DNA of 64,000 nt from Enterococcus rotai. Its GTDB lineage: Bacteria; Bacillota; Bacilli; Lactobacillales; Enterococcaceae. The stretch spans positions 1,035,791 to 1,099,790 of the forward strand of contig NZ_CP013655.1 in the NCBI RefSeq assembly GCF_001465345.1, written 5' to 3'. The translations under genes and the position numbers were made by a program. Below, piece by piece: positions 52,910 to 61,593 of this stretch (the first letter of the stretch is position 1; the number at the start of each line of letters is the position of its first letter). The notes below the pieces were generated by a model that was not told the DNA's origin, searched no databases, and saw only the letters and a list, made by a program, of their open reading frames with translations.

Positions 52910-54256
52910 TTAATTGAGAGGTGGTTCTGCTATACTTATTTTGGTAACAAACAATCCTTCTTCTTGAATTTCAATTGTCAAAGTATACGGAGAATTAGCC
53001 AGCATTGTTTCAACCAGATAAATGCCTAATCCAGTACCACTTATCGAACTAAACGTTGCAAAGGGTTCTCCAATTAATTGCAAGTCAATGTTATTATGTC
53101 CGGATATTTTATTTTTAATCGCTAGGCTATTTTCGGTGACTTTTATGAATATAATACTATCTTCTAATGTATAATTAATTGCATTACTGATTAAATTAGA
53201 AAAAACTTTTTCAATAATTTTTCTGTCTAGTTCCATAAAAAAATCATTTATAAACTCACGGCAGACCGTCAGTTTTTTGTCCTCTAATAGTACATCATAG
53301 TGATGAATAACCTCATTGATGATTTCTATTGAAGACTGTTCTGACTGTTGACTAAGGTTATTTTTTTGACTGATAAATAATATTTCTCTAATTAATTGGT
53401 CTAAATTATTGGTTTGATTATTGATTTCTATCAAAATATCTCGAGTATTTTGTGCTTGATTTAGATTTTCTAATTGATTAACCAATAATTTAGTAGACAT
53501 CAGGGGTGTTTTCATTTCATGTGTCATCCCTTTTAAAAGAGCAGAGTTGTTTGATTCCAGTTTTTTTACAAGTTGAACTTCTTTTTCTAGCTTATTTTGT
53601 GCATACTTTAATTCTGAATAAAGTTCTTTTACTTGTGATTCGATTTCTGCATATTCTTCTAATCTCAAATTTAAATTGAGGTCAACTATTTCATCATTTG
53701 ATACATTCATTTTGGTTAGATCAAATAAAATATCCAATTTTTTTCTTTCACGTTTAAATAAAGAAACATAGATAGTAATAATTACAGCTATACTAAAGGC
53801 AGCTAAAAATAAGACATATGGAACAGACTCCAATATTATATTGCTGATATCTGGAGGCGTTAATTGAATTGGATAACTTATATAAACGTTTAGATCATTC
53901 ACCTTAAATTGCGTAACAATTCCTCTCATAGGCACTAACAGCATATTGAAATCGTAGTTAAATGGTTCTGAATCATTTTGAGGATAAATAATTTTCCCAT
54001 TTGAGTTTGTAATGATTACTCGATAGCCATTAACAACAAAAGGCCTTAGATAGCTATAATCCTTATTAGTTTCAATAATTTCACGTATTTTTACAGTTGT
54101 TCCATCGAATATATCTTGTTGCTCTTTTTCTATTTCTTTCCCTAGATTCAATGTGATGACACCAATCACTATAAAAAATACGATAAAAGACATGATTATT
54201 GAAAGCAAAACGATAACTACTTTAGTTGGCCACTGGATTGGCTTATTCTTTTTCAA
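52910..54256 (-). CDS. Sensor histidine kinase
   Basis: About 448 residues. Start is uncertain: TTG 54256 has AAAGGAG twelve bases before it, while TTG 54268 touches that site. Two membrane helices (~10-35 and ~145-165) bracket an external domain of ~110 residues. Then come a coiled linker, HisKA with the H-box KGMTHEMKTPLM, N-box VFSNLISNAINYT and GTGLGIYLVE of the ATPase domain. Partner of the response regulator upstream, which it overlaps; transmembrane sensing of a cell-envelope or peptide signal is likely given the ABC transporter in the same direction. Confidence 0.9.
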   Translation of the reverse strand: MKKNKPIQWPTKVVIVLLSIIMSFIVFFIVIGVITLNLGKEIEKEQQDIFDGTTVKIREIIETNKDYSYLRPFVVNGYRVIITNSNGKIIYPQNDSEPFNYDFNMLLVPMRGIVTQFKVNDLNVYISYPIQLTPPDISNIILESVPYVLFLAAFSIAVIITIYVSLFKRERKKLDILFDLTKMNVSNDEIVDLNLNLRLEEYAEIESQVKELYSELKYAQNKLEKEVQLVKKLESNNSALLKGMTHEMKTPLMSTKLLVNQLENLNQAQNTRDILIEINNQTNNLDQLIREILFISQKNNLSQQSEQSSIEIINEVIHHYDVLLEDKKLTVCREFINDFFMELDRKIIEKVFSNLISNAINYTLEDSIIFIKVTENSLAIKNKISGHNNIDLQLIGEPFATFSSISGTGLGIYLVETMLANSPYTLTIEIQEEGLFVTKISIAEPPLN

Positions 54257-54911
54257 TTCGGTAGCCAACTCCTTTGAGCGTATCTATCAGATCTTTTCCC
54301 AATTTATTGCGTAGATTTTTAATATGGACATCAATCGTTCTGGAATCAACGTAGTAGTCGTATCCCCAAAGTGCCGTTAAAAATTCATCTCTAGAAAATA
54401 CTTTTCCTTGGTTTAATAACATAGCTTGCAGAATGTCAAATTCTTTTGCAGTCAATGTGATTCTTTCTCCATTTTTCTCTACAATATAGTTACCAATTTC
54501 AATCATAATATTTTTATAGCGTAGTTTTTTAACCGATTTTTGAGCATTTGACTCGATACGTCTCAATATAGCATCAATTTTTAAGAGTAATATATTTACA
54601 GAAAATGGCTTCACAACATAATCATAGATTTTTCGATTATAAAGATTGATTTGCGTAAATTCATCATTCAACGCACTGATAACAATTATAGGGATTTGAT
54701 GAATCTCTAACCTGTCCAAAAATTCTTCTCCGCTCATTTTAGGCAACATCAAATCGAGTAAAATTAAATCATAATTTTTTGATTCAAAAGAAACTAAGGC
54801 AGATTCTGCATCTGGAAAAGCGGACACATCATAGTTTTCTTTTTTTAAACTCAAGCATAAACCTTTTCTAATTTCATCTGTATCCTCTATTAGAAGAATT
54901 GATTTTTTCAT
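54243..54911 (-). CDS. OmpR-family response regulator
   Basis: 222 residues from ATG 54911 (GAGGTGAG). Receiver domain with acidic pocket LIEDTDE, phospho-Asp in YDLILLDLMLP (~residue 52), the Ser/Thr switch in IIVISAL and Lys in YVVKPFS. Winged-helix output with TLTAKEFDILQAMLLNQGKVFSRDEFLTALWG and the usual C-terminal VGYRIEKE. It follows the ABC ATPase gene by 33 bases and overlaps the kinase gene. Likely controls the adjacent ABC transporter. Confidence 0.93.
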   Translation of the reverse strand: MKKSILLIEDTDEIRKGLCLSLKKENYDVSAFPDAESALVSFESKNYDLILLDLMLPKMSGEEFLDRLEIHQIPIIVISALNDEFTQINLYNRKIYDYVVKPFSVNILLLKIDAILRRIESNAQKSVKKLRYKNIMIEIGNYIVEKNGERITLTAKEFDILQAMLLNQGKVFSRDEFLTALWGYDYYVDSRTIDVHIKNLRNKLGKDLIDTLKGVGYRIEKE

Positions 54912-54944
54912 AATTCTCACCTCTATTAAAGGATAGCAAATTAT

Positions 54945-55586
54945 TTAATTTAATTTAAATAATTGGCCTTCTTTAATAGTCAGTACTACATCAGATTGTT
55001 GTTCTATTATGGGATCATGTGTCACAACGATGATACATTTTCCCTTTTCTTTTAATTGTTTAAATAGATTCATCACTTCTTTAGCATTACCTCTATCTAA
55101 ATTTCCTGTTGGTTCATCAGCAATAATCAAGTCCGTATCTAAAGCAACTGCTCTTGCAATCGATACTCTTTGCTGTTGGCCACCCGATAATTGAGCACTT
55201 TTCTTGGTTTGATTCTCTCCTTTAATATCTAACTGATTAAGAATTGTTTGAACAAAAGGAAGAACACTTCTATCTTTTTTCTGATGGATTGCTAAGCCTA
55301 ACTTGATGTTATCAATTGCTGATAAATATGAGACTAAGTTAAAAGATTGAAAAATATAACTGATTGACTTTCTATATTTGACGTAATTACTTACTTCTTT
55401 TTGATTGTAAAAAACCTGTCCTTCTTGGAGAAACTCTAATCCTGATATTACGGAAAGAAACGTTGATTTTCCAACACCAGATACTCCGACAATTGAATAT
55501 ATTTTTCCTTTTTCAAATGAATAGTTAATATTTTTCAATATTGTTTGATCATTATAACAATAAGATAAATTTTTGACTTCAAGCAT
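54945..55586 (-). CDS. ABC transporter ATP-binding protein (MacB/LolD type)
   Basis: 213 residues, RBS GGGAGGAA. Walker A GVSGVGKST near 33, signature LSGGQQQRVSIARA, Walker B LIIADEPTGNLD, switch His in VVTHD. The sequence is typical of ATPases that pair with FtsX-like permeases in export or peptide-sensing systems. The permease gene ends 11 bases upstream. With the downstream two-component system it forms a four-gene block, in outline like the pneumococcal vex/vnc locus though with one permease only. Confidence 0.93.
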   Translation of the reverse strand: MLEVKNLSYCYNDQTILKNINYSFEKGKIYSIVGVSGVGKSTFLSVISGLEFLQEGQVFYNQKEVSNYVKYRKSISYIFQSFNLVSYLSAIDNIKLGLAIHQKKDRSVLPFVQTILNQLDIKGENQTKKSAQLSGGQQQRVSIARAVALDTDLIIADEPTGNLDRGNAKEVMNLFKQLKEKGKCIIVVTHDPIIEQQSDVVLTIKEGQLFKLN

Positions 55587-55597
55587 ATTGTTCCTCC

Positions 55598-57007
55598 CTA
55601 TTCTGTACTAGATAAAATTGATTTTGGACTCTTCTTAAGAATCCTCATTGTTGGAATTGTTGTTGAAAACAGAACAATTCCTAGTAGTATCATGAAAATA
55701 AAGCCTGCTATCTTGATATTTTGCGCTTTATCTTGCTCTTGGATTTGAATTTCTGTATCTAATTTTACACTTGTATCTTCAACATAATTTGGTCCCCGCT
55801 GAACCATTGGCTCTTGTTTACTATCTGAAATTGTTTGTTGCATTTCTTGATTGATCGTTTCAGCTGCAATTGGATTGACGATGAAATTCGAAATACCAGA
55901 TCCAATCATAAAACTAATAACTAATACTGTTGTAACTTCTAAAAACATTTGTAGCAATATTTTAAACTTTGTTTCACCTAAAGCTAAAAGTAGTCCTATT
56001 TCATACTTTCTTTCACGTAATGACAGTAACATGATCAATGAAACGATTACCGCAGCAACTACAAAGATCACCAGTTGTAAAACAGAGAAGATATTCATAA
56101 TTTTATCTATCATGTTACTTATTGTTTTATATTGCTCATAAGTACTATTGAATTTAATAGCTGAAAAATCACCCCCACCTGATTTGATTTCTGAAATAAA
56201 TTTATCCGTATTCATTGGATTTTTTAGTTCGACTTTTACTTTTTCGTAATTCATAATCGGTGAGTTGATACCCTCATCTTGAAATTGAACCTTTTTAGCA
56301 TCATCCAATACTTTTCTTGTAGAATAAAATGTTTCTTTTTCTTTACTTAGATAGACCGATTCATTATCTTCTGTTAATGTATAAACTCCTGAAATTTTTG
56401 CATCCATTTCTTTTTTCGTTTTGTTTTCTTGGAAGCCTGAACTTAGATCTAAATTTAACGAATCACCAACTTTAAGATTATATTCTTTCGCATACTTTTC
56501 TGATACCATTATTGGATTTTCTAAATCAGAATTGTCAGGTAATTTCCCCTCGACCACTTTTATCTTAGTCTTAGCTAAATCTGGGTTAGTGCTATCGAAA
56601 ATTGATAGTTCATTTGTTGGTGTTACGTAACCTTCTGGTACTTGATCTGATACGTTAGTTGATTCATTATTTGAAAATTGTGTACTGACTGCAGCATTAC
56701 TATAGACGGAAAAGTCTTTCACGTATGAGGACTCGCTAATTTTTTTTACTAATTGCTCATCAATATTTTGTTTACCGCTACTTGATCCTCCTCCATACAT
56801 TTCTTTCATCAAAGCATCCAGATCAAGCTCAACTGAAATAACAGGATTCACTTGATCTTTTGTTTCATTTAGTACTTTTTTTAATGAATGTTGAATAGAT
56901 GATCCTGAAACTAAAAAGACTGAAACAACAATAAATAAGACACCTAGAATTATGGTTCTTTTTTTTAAATTGATAATACTTTGAAAAATTCTTTGAAAAA
57001 TACTCAA
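55598..57007 (-). CDS. FtsX-like ABC transporter permease
   Basis: 469 residues from TTG 57007 (AAGGAGG at correct spacing). One N-terminal membrane helix (~17-37), a large external MacB-type periplasmic domain (~40-300, Ser/Gly-rich loop MYGGGSSSGKQ), then three helices (~310-335, ~350-375, ~435-455) of the FtsX domain with MLLSLRERKYEIGLLLALGETK. The C-terminal external loop is short. Works with the ATPase of the next gene. Substrate unknown. Confidence 0.88.
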   Translation of the reverse strand: MSIFQRIFQSIINLKKRTIILGVLFIVVSVFLVSGSSIQHSLKKVLNETKDQVNPVISVELDLDALMKEMYGGGSSSGKQNIDEQLVKKISESSYVKDFSVYSNAAVSTQFSNNESTNVSDQVPEGYVTPTNELSIFDSTNPDLAKTKIKVVEGKLPDNSDLENPIMVSEKYAKEYNLKVGDSLNLDLSSGFQENKTKKEMDAKISGVYTLTEDNESVYLSKEKETFYSTRKVLDDAKKVQFQDEGINSPIMNYEKVKVELKNPMNTDKFISEIKSGGGDFSAIKFNSTYEQYKTISNMIDKIMNIFSVLQLVIFVVAAVIVSLIMLLSLRERKYEIGLLLALGETKFKILLQMFLEVTTVLVISFMIGSGISNFIVNPIAAETINQEMQQTISDSKQEPMVQRGPNYVEDTSVKLDTEIQIQEQDKAQNIKIAGFIFMILLGIVLFSTTIPTMRILKKSPKSILSSTE

Positions 57008-57116
57008 AAGATTACCTCCTTGCTGAATTGATTTTTAGTTTACTTTATCGAAGTGAAGTGTATATGTTTTGTATGTAAAGTTAATGTAAATTCCCGTTTT
57101 TGTATTTTTTATAAAA

Positions 57117-57167
57117 AAATAAAATGATAAGAAAAGTCGATTATCGATTTTTCTTATCATTTTATTT
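57117..57167. terminator. Terminator after the DUF421 gene
   Basis: 19-bp perfect stem (AAATAAAATGATAAGAAAA) with a 13-base loop; separates the DUF3290-DUF421 pair from the ABC/two-component block. Confidence 0.82.
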
Positions 57168-57172
57168 AACTA

Positions 57173-57814
57173 TTATATATCTTGTTCGTATCCATATAAT
57201 TTCAATTTACCTGAGAGATACTCACCTAAATATATTTCATTGATTCCTTTATATTTTTCATTTTGAACCTGCTCATTTAACCATTCAATATCTTTATTAA
57301 TTAATTCCAGCACATCATAGTTTGCTTGACCATCTACAATGATTGGATACCGAATACTTTCATCTCCGAATTCTATCATAGTTAATTGTCCATTTTGTTC
57401 TAAAACAGCTCTTTTTACATTTTCAACTTCATAAATAGCATTCGCTCTTAATTTAAACATCAATTCATTCGCCGAAATGCCACACCTTAGACATTCATTT
57501 ACATCAACTTTTCCATCTTTGATTAAAGTGATTGGTCTACCATCCACAATATACTTTACATATCGATTATGCTCTTTAGCAAACTTAACTGTCAATACAA
57601 GCAACGTCCAAATAATCAATACTAAAACAAACTGCAATACACTAATTGATTCATTATAAATTACACCTCCTATAATTCCACCTAGGACATAATTTTGAAC
57701 CTGATCCATTGCCGAGGAAGGCGCTAGGTTACCTTTCCCCATTAGATTTATCTGAATAATTAAACAAATAATTCCTAAGCCAAGTTTGATAATAATTGGA
57801 CTATATAGTTGCAT
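57173..57814 (-). CDS. DUF421-family membrane protein (YetF-like)
   Basis: 213 residues from ATG 57814 (AAGGAAG; TTG at 57835 precedes the site). Three N-terminal helices (~5-22, ~38-58, ~60-78) followed by the cytoplasmic YetF domain with the conserved VDGRPITLIKDGKVDVNECLRCGISANELMFKLR. Relatives in spore formers are YetF/YdfS. Function not established. Co-transcribed with the DUF3290 gene 22 bases upstream. Confidence 0.87.
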   Translation of the reverse strand: MQLYSPIIIKLGLGIICLIIQINLMGKGNLAPSSAMDQVQNYVLGGIIGGVIYNESISVLQFVLVLIIWTLLVLTVKFAKEHNRYVKYIVDGRPITLIKDGKVDVNECLRCGISANELMFKLRANAIYEVENVKRAVLEQNGQLTMIEFGDESIRYPIIVDGQANYDVLELINKDIEWLNEQVQNEKYKGINEIYLGEYLSGKLKLYGYEQDI

Positions 57815-57836
57815 GATATCTTCCTTTCTATTCAAC

Positions 57837-58280
57837 CTATTGCGTAATTGTAATATTTGGATTCATTAAATGAGCTTCTTCTAAGACATATGAATTTTGA
57901 TCCATACTTAATATCGTCTTGTAGTATTTATCTTTAATTTTTACAAGTGTTCCATCAACTAGTTGAGTTGAACTTACGAGAATCTCTGTTTTGTTTACCC
58001 CTTTTTCTTTTGATATCTGCTTCACAAAATTGACCAGTTGAGACGATTGTGAATTTTTACTTTGATTTTGTGTATAATCGGAATACTGAACACCCAGTAA
58101 AAATAATAGTAGTAAAAAAGTGATTATACTTAAATCGCGATATTTCGTTTGAATCCTATGGCGCATATACAAACTAAACGCAATAATCATTACAATCAAT
58201 GCACCGAAAATAAAAAAATACTTAATATAATCATTGAGATTGGATTGTGATTCCAAGTAATTTATGCCGTAAAAATTCAT
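57837..58280 (-). CDS. DUF3290 family membrane protein
   Basis: 147 residues from ATG 58280 with GGAGGG; the upstream TTG overlaps the site. Two membrane helices (~19-40 and ~50-68) and a C-terminal external domain of ~75 residues (QLVNFVKQISKEKGVNKTEI... ). DUF3290 genes are regularly paired with DUF421 in Lactobacillales, and the same pair is seen here, suggesting one complex. Role unknown. Confidence 0.83.
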   Translation of the reverse strand: MNFYGINYLESQSNLNDYIKYFFIFGALIVMIIAFSLYMRHRIQTKYRDLSIITFLLLLFLLGVQYSDYTQNQSKNSQSSQLVNFVKQISKEKGVNKTEILVSSTQLVDGTLVKIKDKYYKTILSMDQNSYVLEEAHLMNPNITITQ

Positions 58281-58375
58281 TAAAAATCCCTCCAATAAAA
58301 ATTTAATCTTTAAAATATATAGTATTATAATATGCTTTATTGACTCAAAATAAAAGCATACTTACTCATAAAATA

Positions 58376-58410
58376 AAACACCTCGTCACAAAGATCGTAC
58401 TGGGTGTTTT
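58376..58410 (-). terminator. Terminator of degV
   Basis: Minus-strand stem AAAACACCC/GAGGTGTTTT with a T-rich tail, just after the degV stop. Confidence 0.65.
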
Positions 58411-58414
58411 GTTT

Positions 58415-59281
58415 TTATCTCTTTTTTCCTCTTGAAAATACCGCTATACAGCCATTTCCTGTATGACTAGTGATTGTTGGTCCAAGTGGATGTAAACGAA
58501 TTTCTTTGACTTGAACTTTTTCTTCGATCAAAGCTTTGACTTTTTCTGCACTTTCTAAATCGCCAGCATAGGCAATAAATACGGTTTGCTTCAATGGTTC
58601 AACCATTCCTTGAACGGTTTCATCTGCTATTTTTTTCAACGCTTTACCTCGTCCGCGGACTTTGCTGATATTTTGTAGTTTTCCCTGTTCATCCACTACA
58701 ATGATTGGTTTAACGTTCATCAACCCACCGATTGCTGCTGCCGCTTTAGAGATTCGGCCGCCACGTTCCAGATGCTTTAAATCATCCACTGTGACCCACG
58801 AATGCACGGTCATTTTATTTTCCGATAACCATAGTAGGATATCCTCTAAAGAATGACCATCTGCTTTTAATTGGATAGCTTCGCTAACTAGCAAACCTTC
58901 ACCTAAACTAGCTGCTTTCGTGTCTATAACGTAAATTTCAGCGTCATTGTACTCTTCTTTCAATATATCGACAGCTTGCATCGCACTTTGATACGAGCCA
59001 CTTAATCCAGAAGAAAAAGCTAAATACAAGATCGGTGTCTTCTTTTCTACAAAGGGTCTAAAAAATTCAATATAGCGTCCCACATTTACCTGAGAAGTTG
59101 TCGGCATGCCGCCTGTTTTGATTTCTTGTAAAAACCAATCATAATCAAATGTCTTCCCCAAATCATCGACTAATTCTTTCCCATTTAACTGAATCGTCAT
59201 ACTGATAAAATCAACATCGTTTGCTTCTAAATATGTATATGGTAAATCACAACATGAGTCTGTCATTAATTTAAATGTCAT
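58415..59281 (-). CDS. DegV family fatty-acid-binding protein
   Basis: 288 residues, RBS GGGAGG. N-terminal MTDSCCDLP and the GMPTTSQVNVGRYIE, SSGLSGSYQSA and KHLERGGRISKAAAAIGGLMNVKPII motifs define DegV. Family members bind a single fatty acid between two domains; FakB proteins of this family deliver fatty acids to the kinase FakA. No fakA here. Stand-alone gene between two terminators. Confidence 0.92.
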   Translation of the reverse strand: MTFKLMTDSCCDLPYTYLEANDVDFISMTIQLNGKELVDDLGKTFDYDWFLQEIKTGGMPTTSQVNVGRYIEFFRPFVEKKTPILYLAFSSGLSGSYQSAMQAVDILKEEYNDAEIYVIDTKAASLGEGLLVSEAIQLKADGHSLEDILLWLSENKMTVHSWVTVDDLKHLERGGRISKAAAAIGGLMNVKPIIVVDEQGKLQNISKVRGRGKALKKIADETVQGMVEPLKQTVFIAYAGDLESAEKVKALIEEKVQVKEIRLHPLGPTITSHTGNGCIAVFSRGKKR

Positions 59282-59391
59282 TTTTAAGTCCTCCCTAACT
59301 GTTTTTCTATTTTAACACATAATCGATTGTTACTCATGTTTTATTAGAGTAGAATCAGACTAAAAAAGGACATATTTTGGAGAAAGATGAA

Positions 59392-59427
59392 TAAAAAAAC
59401 GAGAGACATTTGATAATTTGTCTCTCG
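59392..59427 (-). terminator. Terminator of purA
   Basis: Minus-strand CGAGAGACAAATTATCAAAT-GTCTCTCG hairpin followed by seven T, 15 bases after the purA stop. Confidence 0.85.
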
Positions 59428-59441
59428 CTTGCTTTTTAAAT

Positions 59442-60734
59442 TTAAATTTGTGCCCAAACGCTTTCTAATACGTTTGTTTGATTACGGTCTGGACCTACTG
59501 AGAATGTTGAAATACGTACACCTACTAATTCAGAAATACGGTGAACATAGTTTCTTGCATTAGCAGGTAGATCGGCTAATGTTTTACATCCAGTGATATC
59601 CTCTGACCAACCTGGTAACTCTTCATAAACCGGTTTACAACGGCTCAATTCCTTCAAGCTAGCTGGATAATGATAAATCAATTCTCCATCTAATTCATAG
59701 GCTGTACAGATTTTTACTGTTTCTAAACCACTTAACACATCGATAGAATTCAATGATAAATTCGTGATTCCTGATACGCGTTTAGAGTGACGCATCACAA
59801 CAGTATCAAACCAACCCACACGACGAGGACGACCTGTTGTAGTCCCATATTCTTTCCCAACTTTACGAATTGTTTCTCCTGTTTCATCATACAATTCTGT
59901 CGGGAATGGTCCGTCACCAACACGTGAAGTGTAAGCTTTACATACACCAACGACTTTATTGATCTTTGAAGGACCAACACCACTACCGATCGTCACGCCT
60001 CCAGCAACTGGATTTGATGATGTCACAAATGGATACGTTCCTTGGTCAATATCCAACATAACGCCTTGAGCACCTTCAAATAAAACACGTTTTCCAGCAT
60101 CTAATGCATCATTTAAAATAACAGAAGTGTCTGTTACGTATTGTTTAATTTGTTGACCATATTCATAGTATTCTTCAAAAATATCTTCAAACGCAATTGG
60201 CTCGCTATCAAACATTTTGACGAATTGACGGTTTTTTTCTTCTAGATTGATTTTCAAGCGTTCTTCAAAGATTTCTTTATCTAATAAATCTGCCACACGA
60301 ATCCCTACACGAGCTGCTTTATCCATGTATGCTGGACCGATCCCTTTGATTGTTGTACCAATTTTATTTTCACCTTTGGCATCTTCTTGCAATTGATCCA
60401 ATTGGATATGATACGGTAAAATCACATGAGCACGGTCAGAGATACGTAAATTATCTGTGGTCACATTGTTATCTTTTAAATACGCTAGCTCTTTTACTAG
60501 TGATTTCGGATTGACTACAACACCATTTCCGATCACACTGATTTTATCTTTGTAAAAGATACCTGAAGGAATCAAGTGTAGTTTATAAGTTACACCATCA
60601 AATTTAATGGTATGACCTGCATTATCTCCGCCTTGATAACGTGCGATGACCTCAGCATTCTCACTTAAGAAATCTGTGATCTTTCCTTTTCCTTCATCGC
60701 CCCACTGCGTTCCGACTACTACAACTGATGACAT
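59442..60734 (-). CDS. purA: Adenylosuccinate synthetase
   Basis: 430 residues; joins IMP and aspartate with GTP in AMP synthesis. The N-terminal [15 protein letters not shown]-loop starts at residue 8; [21 protein letters not shown], the [10 protein letters not shown] loop, [14 protein letters not shown] and the C-terminal STGPDR-like [10 protein letters not shown] follow. Full length. It has a consensus promoter (60771-60799) and its own terminator. Close to dnaB and rplI, as in other enterococci. Confidence 0.97.
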   Translation of the reverse strand: MSSVVVVGTQWGDEGKGKITDFLSENAEVIARYQGGDNAGHTIKFDGVTYKLHLIPSGIFYKDKISVIGNGVVVNPKSLVKELAYLKDNNVTTDNLRISDRAHVILPYHIQLDQLQEDAKGENKIGTTIKGIGPAYMDKAARVGIRVADLLDKEIFEERLKINLEEKNRQFVKMFDSEPIAFEDIFEEYYEYGQQIKQYVTDTSVILNDALDAGKRVLFEGAQGVMLDIDQGTYPFVTSSNPVAGGVTIGSGVGPSKINKVVGVCKAYTSRVGDGPFPTELYDETGETIRKVGKEYGTTTGRPRRVGWFDTVVMRHSKRVSGITNLSLNSIDVLSGLETVKICTAYELDGELIYHYPASLKELSRCKPVYEELPGWSEDITGCKTLADLPANARNYVHRISELVGVRISTFSVGPDRNQTNVLESVWAQI

Positions 60735-60770
60735 TCGAACACCTCGTTCTAAATTATTTTGTCCTGATTT

Positions 60771-60799
60771 ATTGTACCAATAAAACAGAACGCTTTCAA
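60771..60799 (-). promoter_or_regulatory. purA promoter
   Basis: Minus strand TTGAAA (60794-60799), 17-base spacer, TACAAT (60771-60776), 37 bases before the ATG. About 50 bases further upstream, at roughly 60845-60857, AAACACGAACATT resembles the PurR PurBox at 11 of 13 positions. Confidence 0.75.
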
Positions 60800-60908
60800 G
60801 GAAAAATCGAATATTATTTTTTAGAAAATTAAAAAATAAAGCAAAACACGAACATTAATTTAAAAATGGTTTTACATCAGATAAAAAAACGAAAATTTGG
60901 TTATTCCC

Positions 60909-60936
60909 TTGTAAAGAAATTTCATTTTGTTATAAT
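60909..60936 (+). promoter_or_regulatory. Promoter of the GNAT gene
   Basis: TTGTAA (60909-60914), 16-base spacer, TATAAT (60931-60936) with an extended TGT element, 46 bases before the ATG. Confidence 0.75.
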
Positions 60937-60981
60937 CATAAACAATATATTATAAACTTAAGTAGGAGGTACATTCGGGAT

Positions 60982-61530
60982 ATGAAACATTCTTTTTGTT
61001 TGGAGATTGACGAATCTCTATCTTTAGTCCAGCCAACTCTCGAGATGGCTCAGGAACTTTTTGAAGTTGTTGATTCAGATCGGGATCATTTGAGGAGATT
61101 CCTTGATTTTGTGGATTCTTCAACCTCTTTTGAACCACAGGAGCACTATATCAAGATGAAATTAGAAGGCTATATCAAGGGAACAGATCGCTTATTTATT
61201 ATTGCTTTTGATCAGAAAATAATTGGCTGTATTGATTTACATTTTATTGATACTAACAATAAAAAGGCTGAACTTGGTTACTGGCTTCATTCATCTCAAA
61301 CCAACAAAGGTTTTATGACAAAAGTAGTTAAAAAGGTTTGTGCAATTGGGTTTGAAGATATGGGGTTAAATAAATTAAGTATTCGAGCGGATACTGAAAA
61401 TAAAGCAAGTAATGCCGTTGCCCTTAAAAGTGGTTTCTCTTTTGTTGGAACGGATAAAGCAGAAGTTATTATGTATAATGAGTTTAGAGATTTAAATAAA
61501 TATTCTCTTTTAAAGGCCGATTTCAATTAA
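60982..61530 (+). CDS. GNAT-family acetyltransferase (RimJ/RimL-like)
   Basis: 182 residues, RBS AGGAGG. The fold reads through LVQPTLEMAQELFEVVDSDRDHLRRFLDFVD, the acceptor strand IGCIDLHFI, GYWLHSSQTNKGFMTKVVKKVCAIGF (acetyl-CoA loop) and LSIRADTENKASNAVALKSGFSFVG. Related to ribosomal-protein serine N-acetyltransferases; real substrate unknown. It is inserted in opposite orientation between purA and dnaB, with its own promoter and terminator. Confidence 0.9.
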   Translation: MKHSFCLEIDESLSLVQPTLEMAQELFEVVDSDRDHLRRFLDFVDSSTSFEPQEHYIKMKLEGYIKGTDRLFIIAFDQKIIGCIDLHFIDTNNKKAELGYWLHSSQTNKGFMTKVVKKVCAIGFEDMGLNKLSIRADTENKASNAVALKSGFSFVGTDKAEVIMYNEFRDLNKYSLLKADFN

Positions 61531-61579
61531 AAAGATAGCCCAGGTAAGTTTTCAGTAAACACTTACCTGGGCTATCTTT
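61529..61579. terminator. Bidirectional terminator between GNAT and dnaB
   Basis: Perfect 19-bp stem (AAAGATAGCCCAGGTAAGT) with an 11-base loop and T-rich right side, between converging genes. Confidence 0.88.
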
Positions 61580-61593
61580 CTATTTATTCATAC

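Noticed and set aside
61296-61526. Antisense open frame opposite the GNAT gene, and many similar shadows elsewhere
   Set aside because: Opposite to well-supported genes, no ribosome site, no recognisable domain.
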